A DNA stretch of 64,000 bases from NCBI GenBank assembly GCA_037044905.1, contig JBAOKB010000147.1, positions 682,001 to 746,000 on the forward strand. Direction: 5' to 3'. The position numbers and the translations under genes were made by a program. Shown here piece after piece: positions 11,944 to 21,648 of the stretch (within the stretch, counting starts at the first letter, position 1; each line of letters opens with the position of its first letter). This DNA is from Hortaea werneckii (taxonomy: Eukaryota; Ascomycota; Dothideomycetes; Mycosphaerellales; Teratosphaeriaceae). The notes under the pieces were generated by a model that searched no databases, had not been told where the DNA came from, and was given only the letters and a program-made list of their open reading frames with translations.

Positions 11944-12824
11944 ATGATCACTTCCGGGTTCACCAACGCGCCAGTCACCAAACTTCTTGTCTTTGGCATC
12001 ATCTTGACTTCCTTCCTTGCTACCCTCACGGACACCAAGTACTTCTTTTGGATCGAAGTCCGGCCCCATCTTCTCGAATATGCGCAATTCTGGCGTTTGC
12101 TCACATGGCAACTATGCTATACGAACAGCACCGAGGTGTTGTTCGCTGCCATGAGTCTTTACCAGCTGAGGATTATTGAACGGTTGTGGGGGACAAGGAA
12201 GTTTGCTGTAGGGCGACATACACATCGCGAGTTTGATATTCGTAGGCGAGCACAGGTAGGCTGACGGGTAAGTAGTCCTTTCTTATTGCTACGCTGCCGT
12301 ATACTACTCTCCTCCCTCCCATTCTCCTGGCGACTCTTATCCGTCCCATTAGCGGAACGTACATCAATTATCTGCCTGCCGGCCCGACCCCTATCCTCTT
12401 CGCTCTGCTCGCACAGTACCACGCTGCGATTCCATATATCTACAAATACCGTCTGTCTTCTCCGGTGCCGGCAGCAGGCTCCTCCGAGCGCGAGTACGGA
12501 CTTGAACTCACCTCGAAAGCAACGTCCTATTTGCTTCCGCTTCAGTTGGCCTTTTCACAGTTGCCTGGATCAGCGATAGCAGCGGGTATCGGGTGGATTA
12601 TAGGGTTTGCTTACAGACGGGAAATTCTGCCCGGGGCTGCTAGGTGGAGGGTGCCGAGTTGGGTCATTGGAGATACTGGTCAGAAAGAGCGGTATGCTTC
12701 TTTGAGAAGAAGAATGGAGGGAGAAGCCGGAAGGGCGACTGGTATCGAAACGCAAAGGCAGGGCGAGGGCGCAAGGAGAAGGGGAATGGTGGGAGGTCTT
12801 ATCGATCAGTTCAGGGGTGCATAA
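11944..12824 (+). CDS. dsc2: Dsc E3 ligase rhomboid-like subunit (Dsc2/DscB type)
   Basis: Two exons, 11944-12207 and 12276-12824, are joined across a 68-nt intron (GTAGGG donor, GGCTGACGGG branch region, AAGTAG acceptor). They give 270 residues. The first exon has an N-terminal membrane segment (LLVFGIILTSFLATL) and the family motif FWRLLTWQLCYTNSTEVLFA. The second exon adds more hydrophobic segments, including SFLIATLPYTTLLPPILL and INYLPAGPTPILFALLAQYH. The C-terminal part has WRVPSWVIGD and an Arg-rich tail. This matches the rhomboid-pseudoprotease subunit of the fungal Dsc complex, a Golgi/ER ubiquitin ligase needed to cleave the membrane-bound sterol regulator SREBP. No rhomboid catalytic Ser/His pair is evident. 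A UBA domain, present in some members, is not obvious here. The sterol enzyme Erg27 is encoded about 2 kb away. The splice joint restores the conserved frame exactly, which supports the model. Confidence 0.92.
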
Positions 12825-13681
12825 GACGGTGGATTACTGTCTCAGTGTACCAACATACGCGAATAAACCTACATCCCAGGTGAGCTACGTTATGATAACT
12901 ACTACTGCATGCCCGCTGTGGGAGGCTTTGCGATCATCCTAAACGATCTGCGGCTCTGCGAAGGTATTGTTTAGCTCCTTCGCCTTGCCCATTATGGCAA
13001 GCCGGATGACCTGAAGACTGTTGCTTTTCACGTGTTTTGTACGAAGCTTTCAATCTCAAGCGATGACTCACACGGCCCTTTGCCCTCGCCAGAAAGCTTG
13101 TTGGCGATTGATTGTTACATGGACTATTGTCGCAGAGCAAAAGCAAGGCAGAGGCATATCGACCGGACCAAGACCTCACTGTCACAGAAGATATTTGGGG
13201 CAGATGAGTAACCCTGCGTAACCCTAAGCCTGCTCAATGAGGAAAATTGACGACTGGAAACACTGGAGTAAACCTAGAAGCGCCCAAAGATTGAGCTCAT
13301 CTTGCTAATCATGGCGTTAGCCGTATCCCAAGCATCTCAAACGCATCGAGTACCTGAACGGGATTGACAGTCCACTCGGCACTCTCAGCGAATTAACGAT
13401 ATGGACTTATGCATCCCTGGCGGCCCATAGAGATGTCTCTCACACTTGGGCATACTGGGACGTTGGAGTCACGACATACGTCACGACAACAACCGATCGC
13501 TCCTTCCTCATGTGCAGCCCAACGCCACACATAACTTCAACAGCAGATTTGCACCTTGACTTCGAACTTCCATGCTCCTACACTCTACGCTCGGACCACT
13601 ACCACTGCCACACACGAGGAGATACGCACAACCAAAGATCATCCCCAGCTGACGCAAAGAAACAGGCGAGCTTTCAGCACC
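12825..13681. other. 857-nt intergenic region
   Basis: Between the DscB-type gene and the BTB gene, both on the plus strand. It must hold a terminator and a promoter. No gene or repeat was recognised. Confidence 0.5.
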
Positions 13682-14438
13682 ATGCAGCCGCTTACGACCG
13701 AGGAGTTTCACAAGTAATACAAGCTTCGTAATCTTTCAGGAAGACAACCGCTAACGGCATTATAGAGCCCTCTGTGGCCCCACAATCGCTGTCGAGGTCG
13801 GCGAGGGAGACAGTAAGGCCAGCTTCAAGGTCTTTGAAGCAATCCTATGCCAGTTTGAGTGGTTCGCCTGCGCGCTCAAGGAGGGACGCTTCAGAGAAGG
13901 CGAGGAGCGTAAGATCAAGCTCCCGAAAACCTCGCCACAGACGTTCAAGTACTTCCAATTTTACGCCTTCCGTGGCCAAGTCCACTTCACTGACCAGGGA
14001 CCCGAACCCAATGAGGATCAACTACAAGGACACATCAAGGACATTGTGGAATTGTGGATATTCGGCGACGCGTACAATGTTCCGGGTTTACAATTCCCCG
14101 TCGTATTTGAGCTGCGCCGTATGCTCAATTGGGCGTGTGACGACGGGATGAATCCCGTCGACAACGAAACACTGAGTCTCGCCTATTGCTGCACAGACAC
14201 CAAGTCTCCAGTGTGCATTCTCTTCGCAGAATACATCGTGCGGCGGATTGAGGAGTTTGAGGATCCGGAAAGCAGCTACGAATTCCTGGGTCAGTATCCG
14301 GGCTTCATCACCGAGCTGTACCAAGCCAAGGGAAGGTACGACCAAACATATCGTCGTCCCAAACGAGTCACATTTCCAACGTCACTCCCAGAACTCCTTA
14401 AGGGAACTGACATGGGCGTGTCGCAGTGGGGTGCGTGA
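13682..14438 (+). CDS. Small BTB/POZ-domain protein
   Basis: Exon 1 is 13682-13713 and exon 2 is 13766-14438, with a 52-nt intron (GTAATA donor, CGCTAACGG branch point, TTATAG acceptor). The product is 234 residues. The first about 120 residues look like a fungal BTB/POZ fold: a TIAVEVGEGD strand, then SFKVFEAILCQFEWFACALK where the family has its hydrophobic helix, then IKLPKTSPQTFKYFQFYAFRG. The next segment, VELWIFGDAYNVPGLQ, corresponds to the helical part that follows the BTB core in many fungal proteins. BTB domains dimerise and often link substrates to Cul3 ligases. This expanded group in fungi has largely unknown roles. The protein ends at TGA shortly after a Pro/Arg-rich tail. Open frames continue downstream to about 14629, so a missed 3' intron and longer C-terminus are possible. 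Confidence 0.75.
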
Positions 14439-14723
14439 AGACGCACAAGGACGGTACAAGCTTTGTGGGAATCAGAATCCCCTTCATCACCGCCTGGGAA
14501 CCAGTGGTGGCTGCAATGGGATATTCGAGACAGCATTGGTCGGATTGCGGTCTCGCGTTCTGTGCTATGAGTGCTTGGAGGAAGAACAGTGTATTGGAAC
14601 GTGAGCTGGGCTATCGTGTCCCAGTGTGAGATGGACTTTGAACAACTGCGCTACCAACGCGATTATCTGGGTAGCCCTGCGGCAGCACAAATGTACTTTC
14701 CCGATCTCGGCGTCCCTTGAGAT

Positions 14724-16124
14724 TTAAACCTCTAGCCTCTGTTCCCAATCGAGTCTTAATTCCTCCATTTCCTTCCAAACGGTCCTTCCATCTTCCTCGA
14801 ACTGCTCCCGCATTTCCCTCGTAGTTTCACGATGACCTCGATATTTGCCAGTCATCACTGACTTGCTAATCACGCTCCCTCTCGGAACCTTCCCGACCTC
14901 GCCACAGTAGCCCCAGCCTTCTACCTCCGTCCTACCCACTCTCTCGTTCCCATGAACATCAGTCGAGCTTCCCCACTTCCCCTTGCCTTCACTCTGCTCA
15001 AAGTCCACAAGTTGAGAGAGGGGAGAAAGCGCAGCGAAAGCGGCGCTGATCGCGCCTTTGTAAGGATCGATAGGGTGCCAGGGAGAGCCAAGCAGACGTG
15101 CAAGATAGAAGGCGCCCATCATACACACGGTCATGAACCAGTTGAGACCGGAGATAGAAGTGCCCACCACGCCAGGATGCGTGACGAGCATCTTCGGCTT
15201 CGGCTGTCCTCGCTCCTTAGAGGCCATGAAGCTCGAAACGGAGGGTGCAGTTGACGGTAGCTCTGAAGTCAAGACCATCAGATCGGTGAGACGTTTCGAT
15301 CCCTCGTAAGCGGTATGAGACGCTAGGCCCTGGAGGTCTTCAATCGAGAAGGTGGAAGGCACGGCCGAGATGGAAGAGATCCAAATGATGCGACTCTCGG
15401 GTGTCAGCAGAGGCGCTAGCCAATGGGTGAGCATGTAATGCCCAAATACGTTCGCGAGGAAGACCTGGCCTAGCTTCGGTTCTTTGCTTTGTCGCGAGGA
15501 GGCCGTAGCAGCGACCTCCTGTCCTTTTTGCCCTGTTGCATCTCCCTGGAGCTGCGGCTTAGCCAGAAGGCCCACGTCCGGAACAGGATATGAAGGGTAT
15601 ATGCATGCGTGGACTAGATCGGTGCAGACTTCCCAGATCGCTCTCGGCCAATTGAGGCCCTTCCACCCAGGTATGCCTGCATTCCATATGACCGCATCAA
15701 GCACCTCACCTCTTTTCAGCAACTGCTTTGCGAGACCTTGCACCGTAGATAACCTCGTCAGGTCTACTAGGACCCCTTCGAGCCTGACTCGCCCTTGCAA
15801 CAGTAGTCTCACGCCCTCGGACCGGGCATTCGCGTCTCGGATGGTCTTTTCGAGGTGCGCATTCAGACGGCGGAGGGTATCGTCGCTCTTCGCTGTATCT
15901 CGGGTGGAGAAGAATAGCTGCAGAATTTGTGACTGAGGACGGGTGTAGAGGAACTCGTCGATGAGGCGGCAGCAGATGGAGAAACCAAGGCCACTATGCG
16001 GAGACTTGTCAGTCGCGATCGACCAATGGAAGAGCAGTGCATCAAGTTCTACCTACCTGTTCGCGCCTGTCACTAGAACGGTGAAAGTTGACTTCTCTTC
16101 TGCTTTACGAGGTGAGGCATCCAT
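14724..16124 (-). CDS. erg27: 3-keto-steroid reductase Erg27 (ergosterol C-4 demethylation)
   Basis: Exon 1 is 16057-16124 and exon 2 is 14724-15993. The 63-nt intron has a GTAGGT donor and CATAG acceptor and interrupts the nucleotide-binding motif, which splices to TGANSGLGFS at residues 20-29. The product is 445 residues. It is a short-chain dehydrogenase: a WNAGIPG motif (NAG), the ISSIS segment supplying the catalytic Ser, and a YEGSK (YxxxK) pair. Hydrophobic stretches near the C-terminal third (GLNWFMTVCMMGAFYLARLL) fit membrane association. Erg27 reduces the 3-keto sterol formed during C-4 demethylation at the endoplasmic reticulum, working with Erg25, Erg26 and Erg28; it is the target of the fungicide fenhexamid. 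It converges with the BTB gene. The intron position inside the Rossmann motif makes the start and first exon secure. Confidence 0.95.
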
Positions 16125-18179
16125 CCTGCGTTGCGGGGACTACCAGATCGAATCTACAGTTCGGCTTGGCGGGAAAGTGTCGTGTGAAGCCCTGAATGCT
16201 CTACGGAACCCTGTATGACGGTTTGTGACAATCGAGACGTTTGATCCCAACTTGCGAATCGTACGAGATTTCTATCATCACGCTTAACGGCCGCAGAACC
16301 ACGTAAGTACTGTCGCTCGTTCTGCGACTGATCCCACCAGTCAACGAAAGCATGGAGCATGTGGAACATTTCTCTCCTGGCTCCAGATCTCACAGTCAGG
16401 ACAATGCTATGCCATCCAAAAAGTACATACCATGTACAGTACCTAGGTAGGTATCGGCAAATGGGAACAGAGCTAAGCTTTTGCAGACACGCGTTTCAGC
16501 GCGTCTCAGCGCGTGGGAATTCTGATGGACACCAGGTCATGATGGGCAGGTTAGGCAATGGGTCAGATGTGTAACACGCGATAATTAGCATTCCCAAGAA
16601 TACCGGAAGTCATTCGAAGCTCTTCGACAGCACGACAATTGGCTCTGAGGGCCAAGTACTACAGGACGCTTGCCTGCAAGCCATATCGCAGGTTGACAGA
16701 TGACTGCTTGTCCTCCCAATATTCACAAGATACTCGTCAGACTCTTGACGTTGGTCTTGAAGACACTTGCTTATACCCACAAGTCGTCTGGATTCATCAT
16801 GACGCAGTGCTGGTGACCAGTCGCGCGATTGCATGTATACCATTGGGATACCCTACCTTTGTCGAATTTATGAAACGGCTATGCACGCCCTCTCTACTGC
16901 TCAACGGATCTTTCGGTATTTCAGGAAGCTAGACTGGGAAAGTTGCCTAGACCCCAGGTATGTACATGACGAGAGCAATAATAGCCGTCAGAGGCTTACG
17001 GCCGTGCCCAGTTGGCCGAGCTCAAGACTGGTACGGATGAAGGCCTGACATGTGCCGGCCGAAGTTAGAGCTAGGTGAAAGTCAATGGCAGCACATTTTT
17101 TCTTGCTACAGTACTGTACACTTAAAGTCTACAGCCGACGACATAACTGAATGCCTCCTACGGTAGAGACCGTGCCGTGTTCATGCGCAAGCTGCATCAT
17201 CACCCAACAGCGCGCGTTCGCAGTATATGGCGTGCATAAGAGGATGGTGCTGAAGCAGCGTAACGCAGGGAGCCGTGTGCTAGAATGGTGGATGTGCATC
17301 AGACGTGGAGCGGCCTAGTCAAGCGCATGCAGTCGCTCGGTGGTAACAACGTAGCTCGTGCAGGACTGGCGTCGCGGAGTGCAGATGTTGGGCAGCAATG
17401 CCAACCGCAAAGACTAGAATTACCCACTTTTCGTGTAAATGGCTCGAAAACAGGGCGACGGCATCGCTGGAGTGATCAGCCCAGGCTCCGATTGTGTTTC
17501 TACCAACTACGTAGCCTCATTCTCTAGAAATGAAGACGCCCGACAATGTGGGAAACAGCGTTTGTGCAGGGCGCGACGGCGGATTTGTAGCTGGCGATCT
17601 AGTATACCCGCGTCGGCTCCGCGTGCCCCGGCCAATGACGGCGCACGGGAGACAGGAACGGGTGAGTACCGCGCGGGCGGGAAACGTCGCTGGCTTTTGG
17701 GCTAAACGGCGCTTGAGCAACAAAGCGCTGTCCACTTGGCGTCTCGGTCTTTGTTGTTCTGGAGATGCGGACGTTAGAACATGCGAAGTTCATCTTGGAA
17801 CACGCGGAGGTGGAATCTTTGTCACGAACGAATCTCCTGGTGAAGCAGCCGCTCCTTCGTTACGTTAGGTAGATTGTATTCACGCCTTGTTCCTCGGCTC
17901 GCCAACAGTGAATCTGCCACCGGTTTGAGCCTGCAGCCGAATTGAGCAGGGAGCACTTCACCGCTCAGCCAACAAGATTGCAGCGTTCAGTCGCACAAAG
18001 CACATCCGTACGCGACAGTCGTCACACCAATCACGCTTCCTAGAAAGACGCGCCTTGGATCAAACTTCGAGATTGTTGCAACACCATGCCAGCCACGAAC
18101 TGGTCGTAACAATATCACTTAGCGCCCATGCTGTAGGCGCGAGCAACTCAGCTCATCGTGGAATTCATATTATACCACA
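16125..18179. other. 2 kb divergent intergenic region between erg27 and the centrosomin-motif gene
   Basis: No gene supported; ORFs here are short with no domain. It contains the palindrome TACCTAGGTA at 16440-16449. It must carry the promoters of erg27 and of the 18180 gene. Confidence 0.5.
16440..16449. repeat. TACCTAGGTA palindrome (copy 1 of 3)
   Basis: Perfect 10-bp inverted repeat in intergenic DNA, extended here to CCTAGGTAGGTA. The same core recurs at 21116-21125 and 36666-36675, each time outside genes. Confidence 0.85.
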
Positions 18180-20825
18180 ATGAACACCGCACCTGGAAGA
18201 TACCGCGACGAGGTGCTGCCAGCATCTCAGTATTTGCAAGAACGACTTTCGGAGCGCAGAGCGCGCAACACGCGACCGAAACGAGCTCGTCACACCGACT
18301 TTGGACCGAGCAGAGCCCCCGACGATGATATCTTTCTGGAAGAAGCGCAAGAGTCTAGACAGGCTGCAACTCGATGGTACGACAGTTCGCCGTTGGCACC
18401 AGGTTCACGGCATGGGTCTGATGCGGGAGGGAGCGCATACGGGATGAGGAGATCGTTGGGTGTCAAGGACATGGACGGGCAGATGGATCGGCTGAACAAG
18501 CAAAACTTCGCTCTGAAACTGGAGCTGGATCACAGACGGGAGCAGCAGTCAAAGCTCCAGGAGCAAGTGGAGTCAATGCAGGAACAATTCGAGCGGTCTG
18601 AGCAGATGCAGGAAGAGCATGCTGAATTGCTCAAGATCAATACGCAGTTGGTGGAAGAACTGGAGAGGCGAGATAGAGCGGTAGAGGAGGCCATGGACAT
18701 TATATGCGACTTGGAGGACAGACTCGCCGAATTTGATGAGCGGCAGAGTCACACACGACCGTCGACCGCGCATGCAGACTCCGGGTATGCTGGAACGGAA
18801 ACTCAGGAGCCAGCACCTAAATCATCACCACCTGAGACCCGGACAGTCCCAAAGACCCCCTTTCGGAGGCGCAGAGGTCCACTACCGACGTCAGCGGCCT
18901 CACAGAATCTGCAGAGGATGGTCAATGGGAAGACACTAGCGTCCACCCGACGTGAACCATCTGTTTTCAGCCTGAAGAAGTCAAGCACTCACGCTCTCCG
19001 CAGTGTATATCTTGAAAATGCACAGAACTTGTATTCTGTGCAAAGCTTCAACTCGCTAATCTCTAAGCGCGACAGCCGAGTGGAGGACGGCCACGCAGAA
19101 GAACCGAATTCTCCGCAGCTGAGCGTGTTGAGTGAGAGCAGCTTCCCATCCTTTTATAGTCTACAACAGCAGTTTGCCACCGAAAAGTATGACTGGGAAG
19201 CGCCGCAAGATGCTGACGACGTGTCGATGTCTGGCCAAACACATTACAGACAGGCGAGTATCAACCGGGTAAATGAGTGGATATCAGAAGGGGATGCGGT
19301 TGAGCAAGATACACCGTCGAAGTCGAATAGGATTTCTTCGCCGCTATCTGTTCACACTGATCGCACGATCCAACCTCTGCCGAGGTCGACTGGCTCGATG
19401 AATTTCCAGTCATTAGATGACGCACTTTCGACGGCTTCGACCTCTGCAGCACATCTCTCTCGGGACCATCAGCAGTCTTCATCATCCCCACGGCTCTCTT
19501 CACATAGAGCCGGAAAGAAGCGCGCGACGCAAGCACAATTGGGTCAGTCGGCACCTCACAGCATTACTGGGCCCGTCTTTGGCGATCCACTCCTCCCGCC
19601 CACCCCGGACAGTGCTAGCACCAACATGCTTCGACCGTCTAGCTCTAGTTATGGAGGCGAAAGGAGCCTGCTGGATATCACTCCGGCTGCAGTGAAGGGT
19701 TACGATGCACTTCAGCCTGTACCATATTCAAGGGCTCGACAGATACGCTCTTCAGCTGAGCTACATCAGGCTCGCTCGGACGATCGAACGCTTCGCAATG
19801 GCATATTCGGCCAACCACGAGATCAAGCCAGCTCGGCTAAGATGGATGATGAGTATGGAAGCGGGAGCGACGACGATCAGGACGCTGCGTCGGATACGCT
19901 CAGGGATTTTGTCAGAAGTGATGACGCCTTCCCTGATGGAAATTCGATCACACGTGGTATGCCGAGCCGGTTTCTCAAACGCAATAGAGCACTAGCTGCG
20001 AACAACATCTTCTTCGACGGCAATGACAAGTCTCATGTCAGCGCCGTGCAGACGCCGATGCTGAGACGGATGAAGTCAAACTCGGACGTGACTACCAGTC
20101 CCACGAAGCCTAACCTCGACCGTACCGAGACGAGTCCGGCCTCTTCTGGCTCTCGCGGCCAAATGGACCACACGAACCGCACTGACTTTAAGCCAAATGT
20201 TGACGAAAAGTCTCAGTTTTCTAGCTCCTTTGGATCTTACGGCATTGCTACTGCGGACGAAGAATCTGCACACACACAGGCCCGAATGCCCCGCCCATCT
20301 GCCTCGCCTGCCCAGAACCCCCGAAGCCTGAGCCAGAGAACGCAGCAGCTTTTTCGCCGGATGTCTAACAGCCAATCCGAGCGTTCGGAGCCGCGTTCTC
20401 CACGGGATAAATCGCCATTGCCAACTTTGACCTCGACGCCCAGCTCAGCATACGCCAACAGCAGGCCAAAACAGATCAGACGGCCGAGCAATGGCGACCC
20501 GAAGCAGGGTGCATTGAATGCCGCACAACGACCGAATAGCAGTGCAGCAGTCCTGCGACCGTCGCTGTCTAGGCGTACGTCGACGGAGCCTACGACCGGT
20601 AGGTCGTCTTCTGCTGCCAATACTCCAGCATCATTAGACCGGAGAACTCTATTCAGGCGCAAAGGCAGTGCGCAGAAGGATGCAAACAGCGTTCCGCAAA
20701 GCATTCAGTCATCGACATCAGATATCCCCGATCAGAAGAGTGGCAGTGGAGGCAGGATTAGCAATGCAACGAAGAGGCGCGGGAGCCTTCGAGAGGCTGT
20801 TAGTACAAGAAAACCCTGGCGTTGA
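18180..20825 (+). CDS. Centrosomin-motif (Cnn_1N) protein, probable spindle-pole/MTOC component
   Basis: A single exon of 881 residues starting in a strong TACCACAATG context. Residues about 92-130 (LGVKDMDGQMDRLNKQNF, then ALKLELDHRR) match the centrosomin N-terminal motif 1, which recruits gamma-tubulin complexes in animals and fungi. A coiled coil runs to about residue 185, rich in Glu, Gln and Leu. The rest, about 700 residues, is disordered and rich in Ser, Pro and Arg with many SP/TP sites, as in proteins regulated by phosphorylation. The N-terminal segment YRDEVLPASQYLQERL is also typical of the filamentous-ascomycete family. Known relatives with this motif include Pcp1, Mto1 and Aspergillus SnaD; which of these it corresponds to is not settled here. 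The product is expected at spindle pole bodies or septal microtubule-organising centres. Confidence 0.8.
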   Translation: MNTAPGRYRDEVLPASQYLQERLSERRARNTRPKRARHTDFGPSRAPDDDIFLEEAQESRQAATRWYDSSPLAPGSRHGSDAGGSAYGMRRSLGVKDMDGQMDRLNKQNFALKLELDHRREQQSKLQEQVESMQEQFERSEQMQEEHAELLKINTQLVEELERRDRAVEEAMDIICDLEDRLAEFDERQSHTRPSTAHADSGYAGTETQEPAPKSSPPETRTVPKTPFRRRRGPLPTSAASQNLQRMVNGKTLASTRREPSVFSLKKSSTHALRSVYLENAQNLYSVQSFNSLISKRDSRVEDGHAEEPNSPQLSVLSESSFPSFYSLQQQFATEKYDWEAPQDADDVSMSGQTHYRQASINRVNEWISEGDAVEQDTPSKSNRISSPLSVHTDRTIQPLPRSTGSMNFQSLDDALSTASTSAAHLSRDHQQSSSSPRLSSHRAGKKRATQAQLGQSAPHSITGPVFGDPLLPPTPDSASTNMLRPSSSSYGGERSLLDITPAAVKGYDALQPVPYSRARQIRSSAELHQARSDDRTLRNGIFGQPRDQASSAKMDDEYGSGSDDDQDAASDTLRDFVRSDDAFPDGNSITRGMPSRFLKRNRALAANNIFFDGNDKSHVSAVQTPMLRRMKSNSDVTTSPTKPNLDRTETSPASSGSRGQMDHTNRTDFKPNVDEKSQFSSSFGSYGIATADEESAHTQARMPRPSASPAQNPRSLSQRTQQLFRRMSNSQSERSEPRSPRDKSPLPTLTSTPSSAYANSRPKQIRRPSNGDPKQGALNAAQRPNSSAAVLRPSLSRRTSTEPTTGRSSSAANTPASLDRRTLFRRKGSAQKDANSVPQSIQSSTSDIPDQKSGSGGRISNATKRRGSLREAVSTRKPWR

Positions 20826-21648
20826 TTTATGATTGGAAGCGAGTAGAGACGAATCTCTTTTGTTGAGTAAAGCATATCGGGGTTGGAGACTTGAACAAGC
20901 AACAGGGTTATTGGGGGTGGGTTTTGTTTTGGTTTCACGTCGCGATGCTACAATATACCCTTATGACGATGGCTTTGCTAGTACAGATAGGCCCAGTAGT
21001 AATTTTTGCTATGACGCACATTCATCACACGTTTTGGGAAACATCCAAGATTAGCATAACCTGAATGATCCTTTATCAAAGGAGCAAAATCTATGTATGA
21101 ACTCGGGACAAGACCTACCTAGGTAGGGAGGCACCTGCCTGAATTCGGGAGGAGCTGCCTGCTGTTGCCTTGTGGCCTGAAGATTCAGCGGGTAGACCCG
21201 CCAAACGCCCATTGGATCAAGCTGGCCCGCAGCAGCTTTCTTCCACTTGCCGCGACGACGCGACCTTTCCCAGCCAAAATCATTCCTGCGTTGGCGGAGC
21301 CCGCGATTCACGCCTTTCCCTTCTTCCTTCCAGCCGTCCGCCCATTGACGGCCTTCTACCATATTTTACGGAGTTCGGTGACATCAAGCGTTCCGCGACG
21401 ATCGAGAACAGGCGCGTCTCCTGTTGCGTGACAGGAGTTTGCGCATGCTAGCATCACTGCATCACGCTGTCTCTGAGAAGCAGGGTGCCGTTTCCTGCAG
21501 GCTGAGCAAGACATCTTAGGCAGCGAGACATCACTGCCTGGCATTGACGCGTGCGGTCGAGCTTGAAAAGCATCCCCTTCACTCCTGCGACCCCGAGCGA
21601 GTGGGCGCGACCTATCCTACCTCACCCTGAAACACTGCGATCGCGAAA
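20826..21648. other. 823-nt intergenic region
   Basis: Between two plus-strand genes. Contains the 14-bp palindrome CCTACCTAGGTAGG at 21114-21127. No gene recognised. Confidence 0.5.
21114..21127. repeat. CCTACCTAGGTAGG palindrome (copy 2 of 3 of the TACCTAGGTA core)
   Basis: A perfect 14-bp inverted repeat just downstream of the centrosomin-motif gene and upstream of the nucleoporin gene. Its core is identical to those at 16440 and 36666. Confidence 0.85.
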
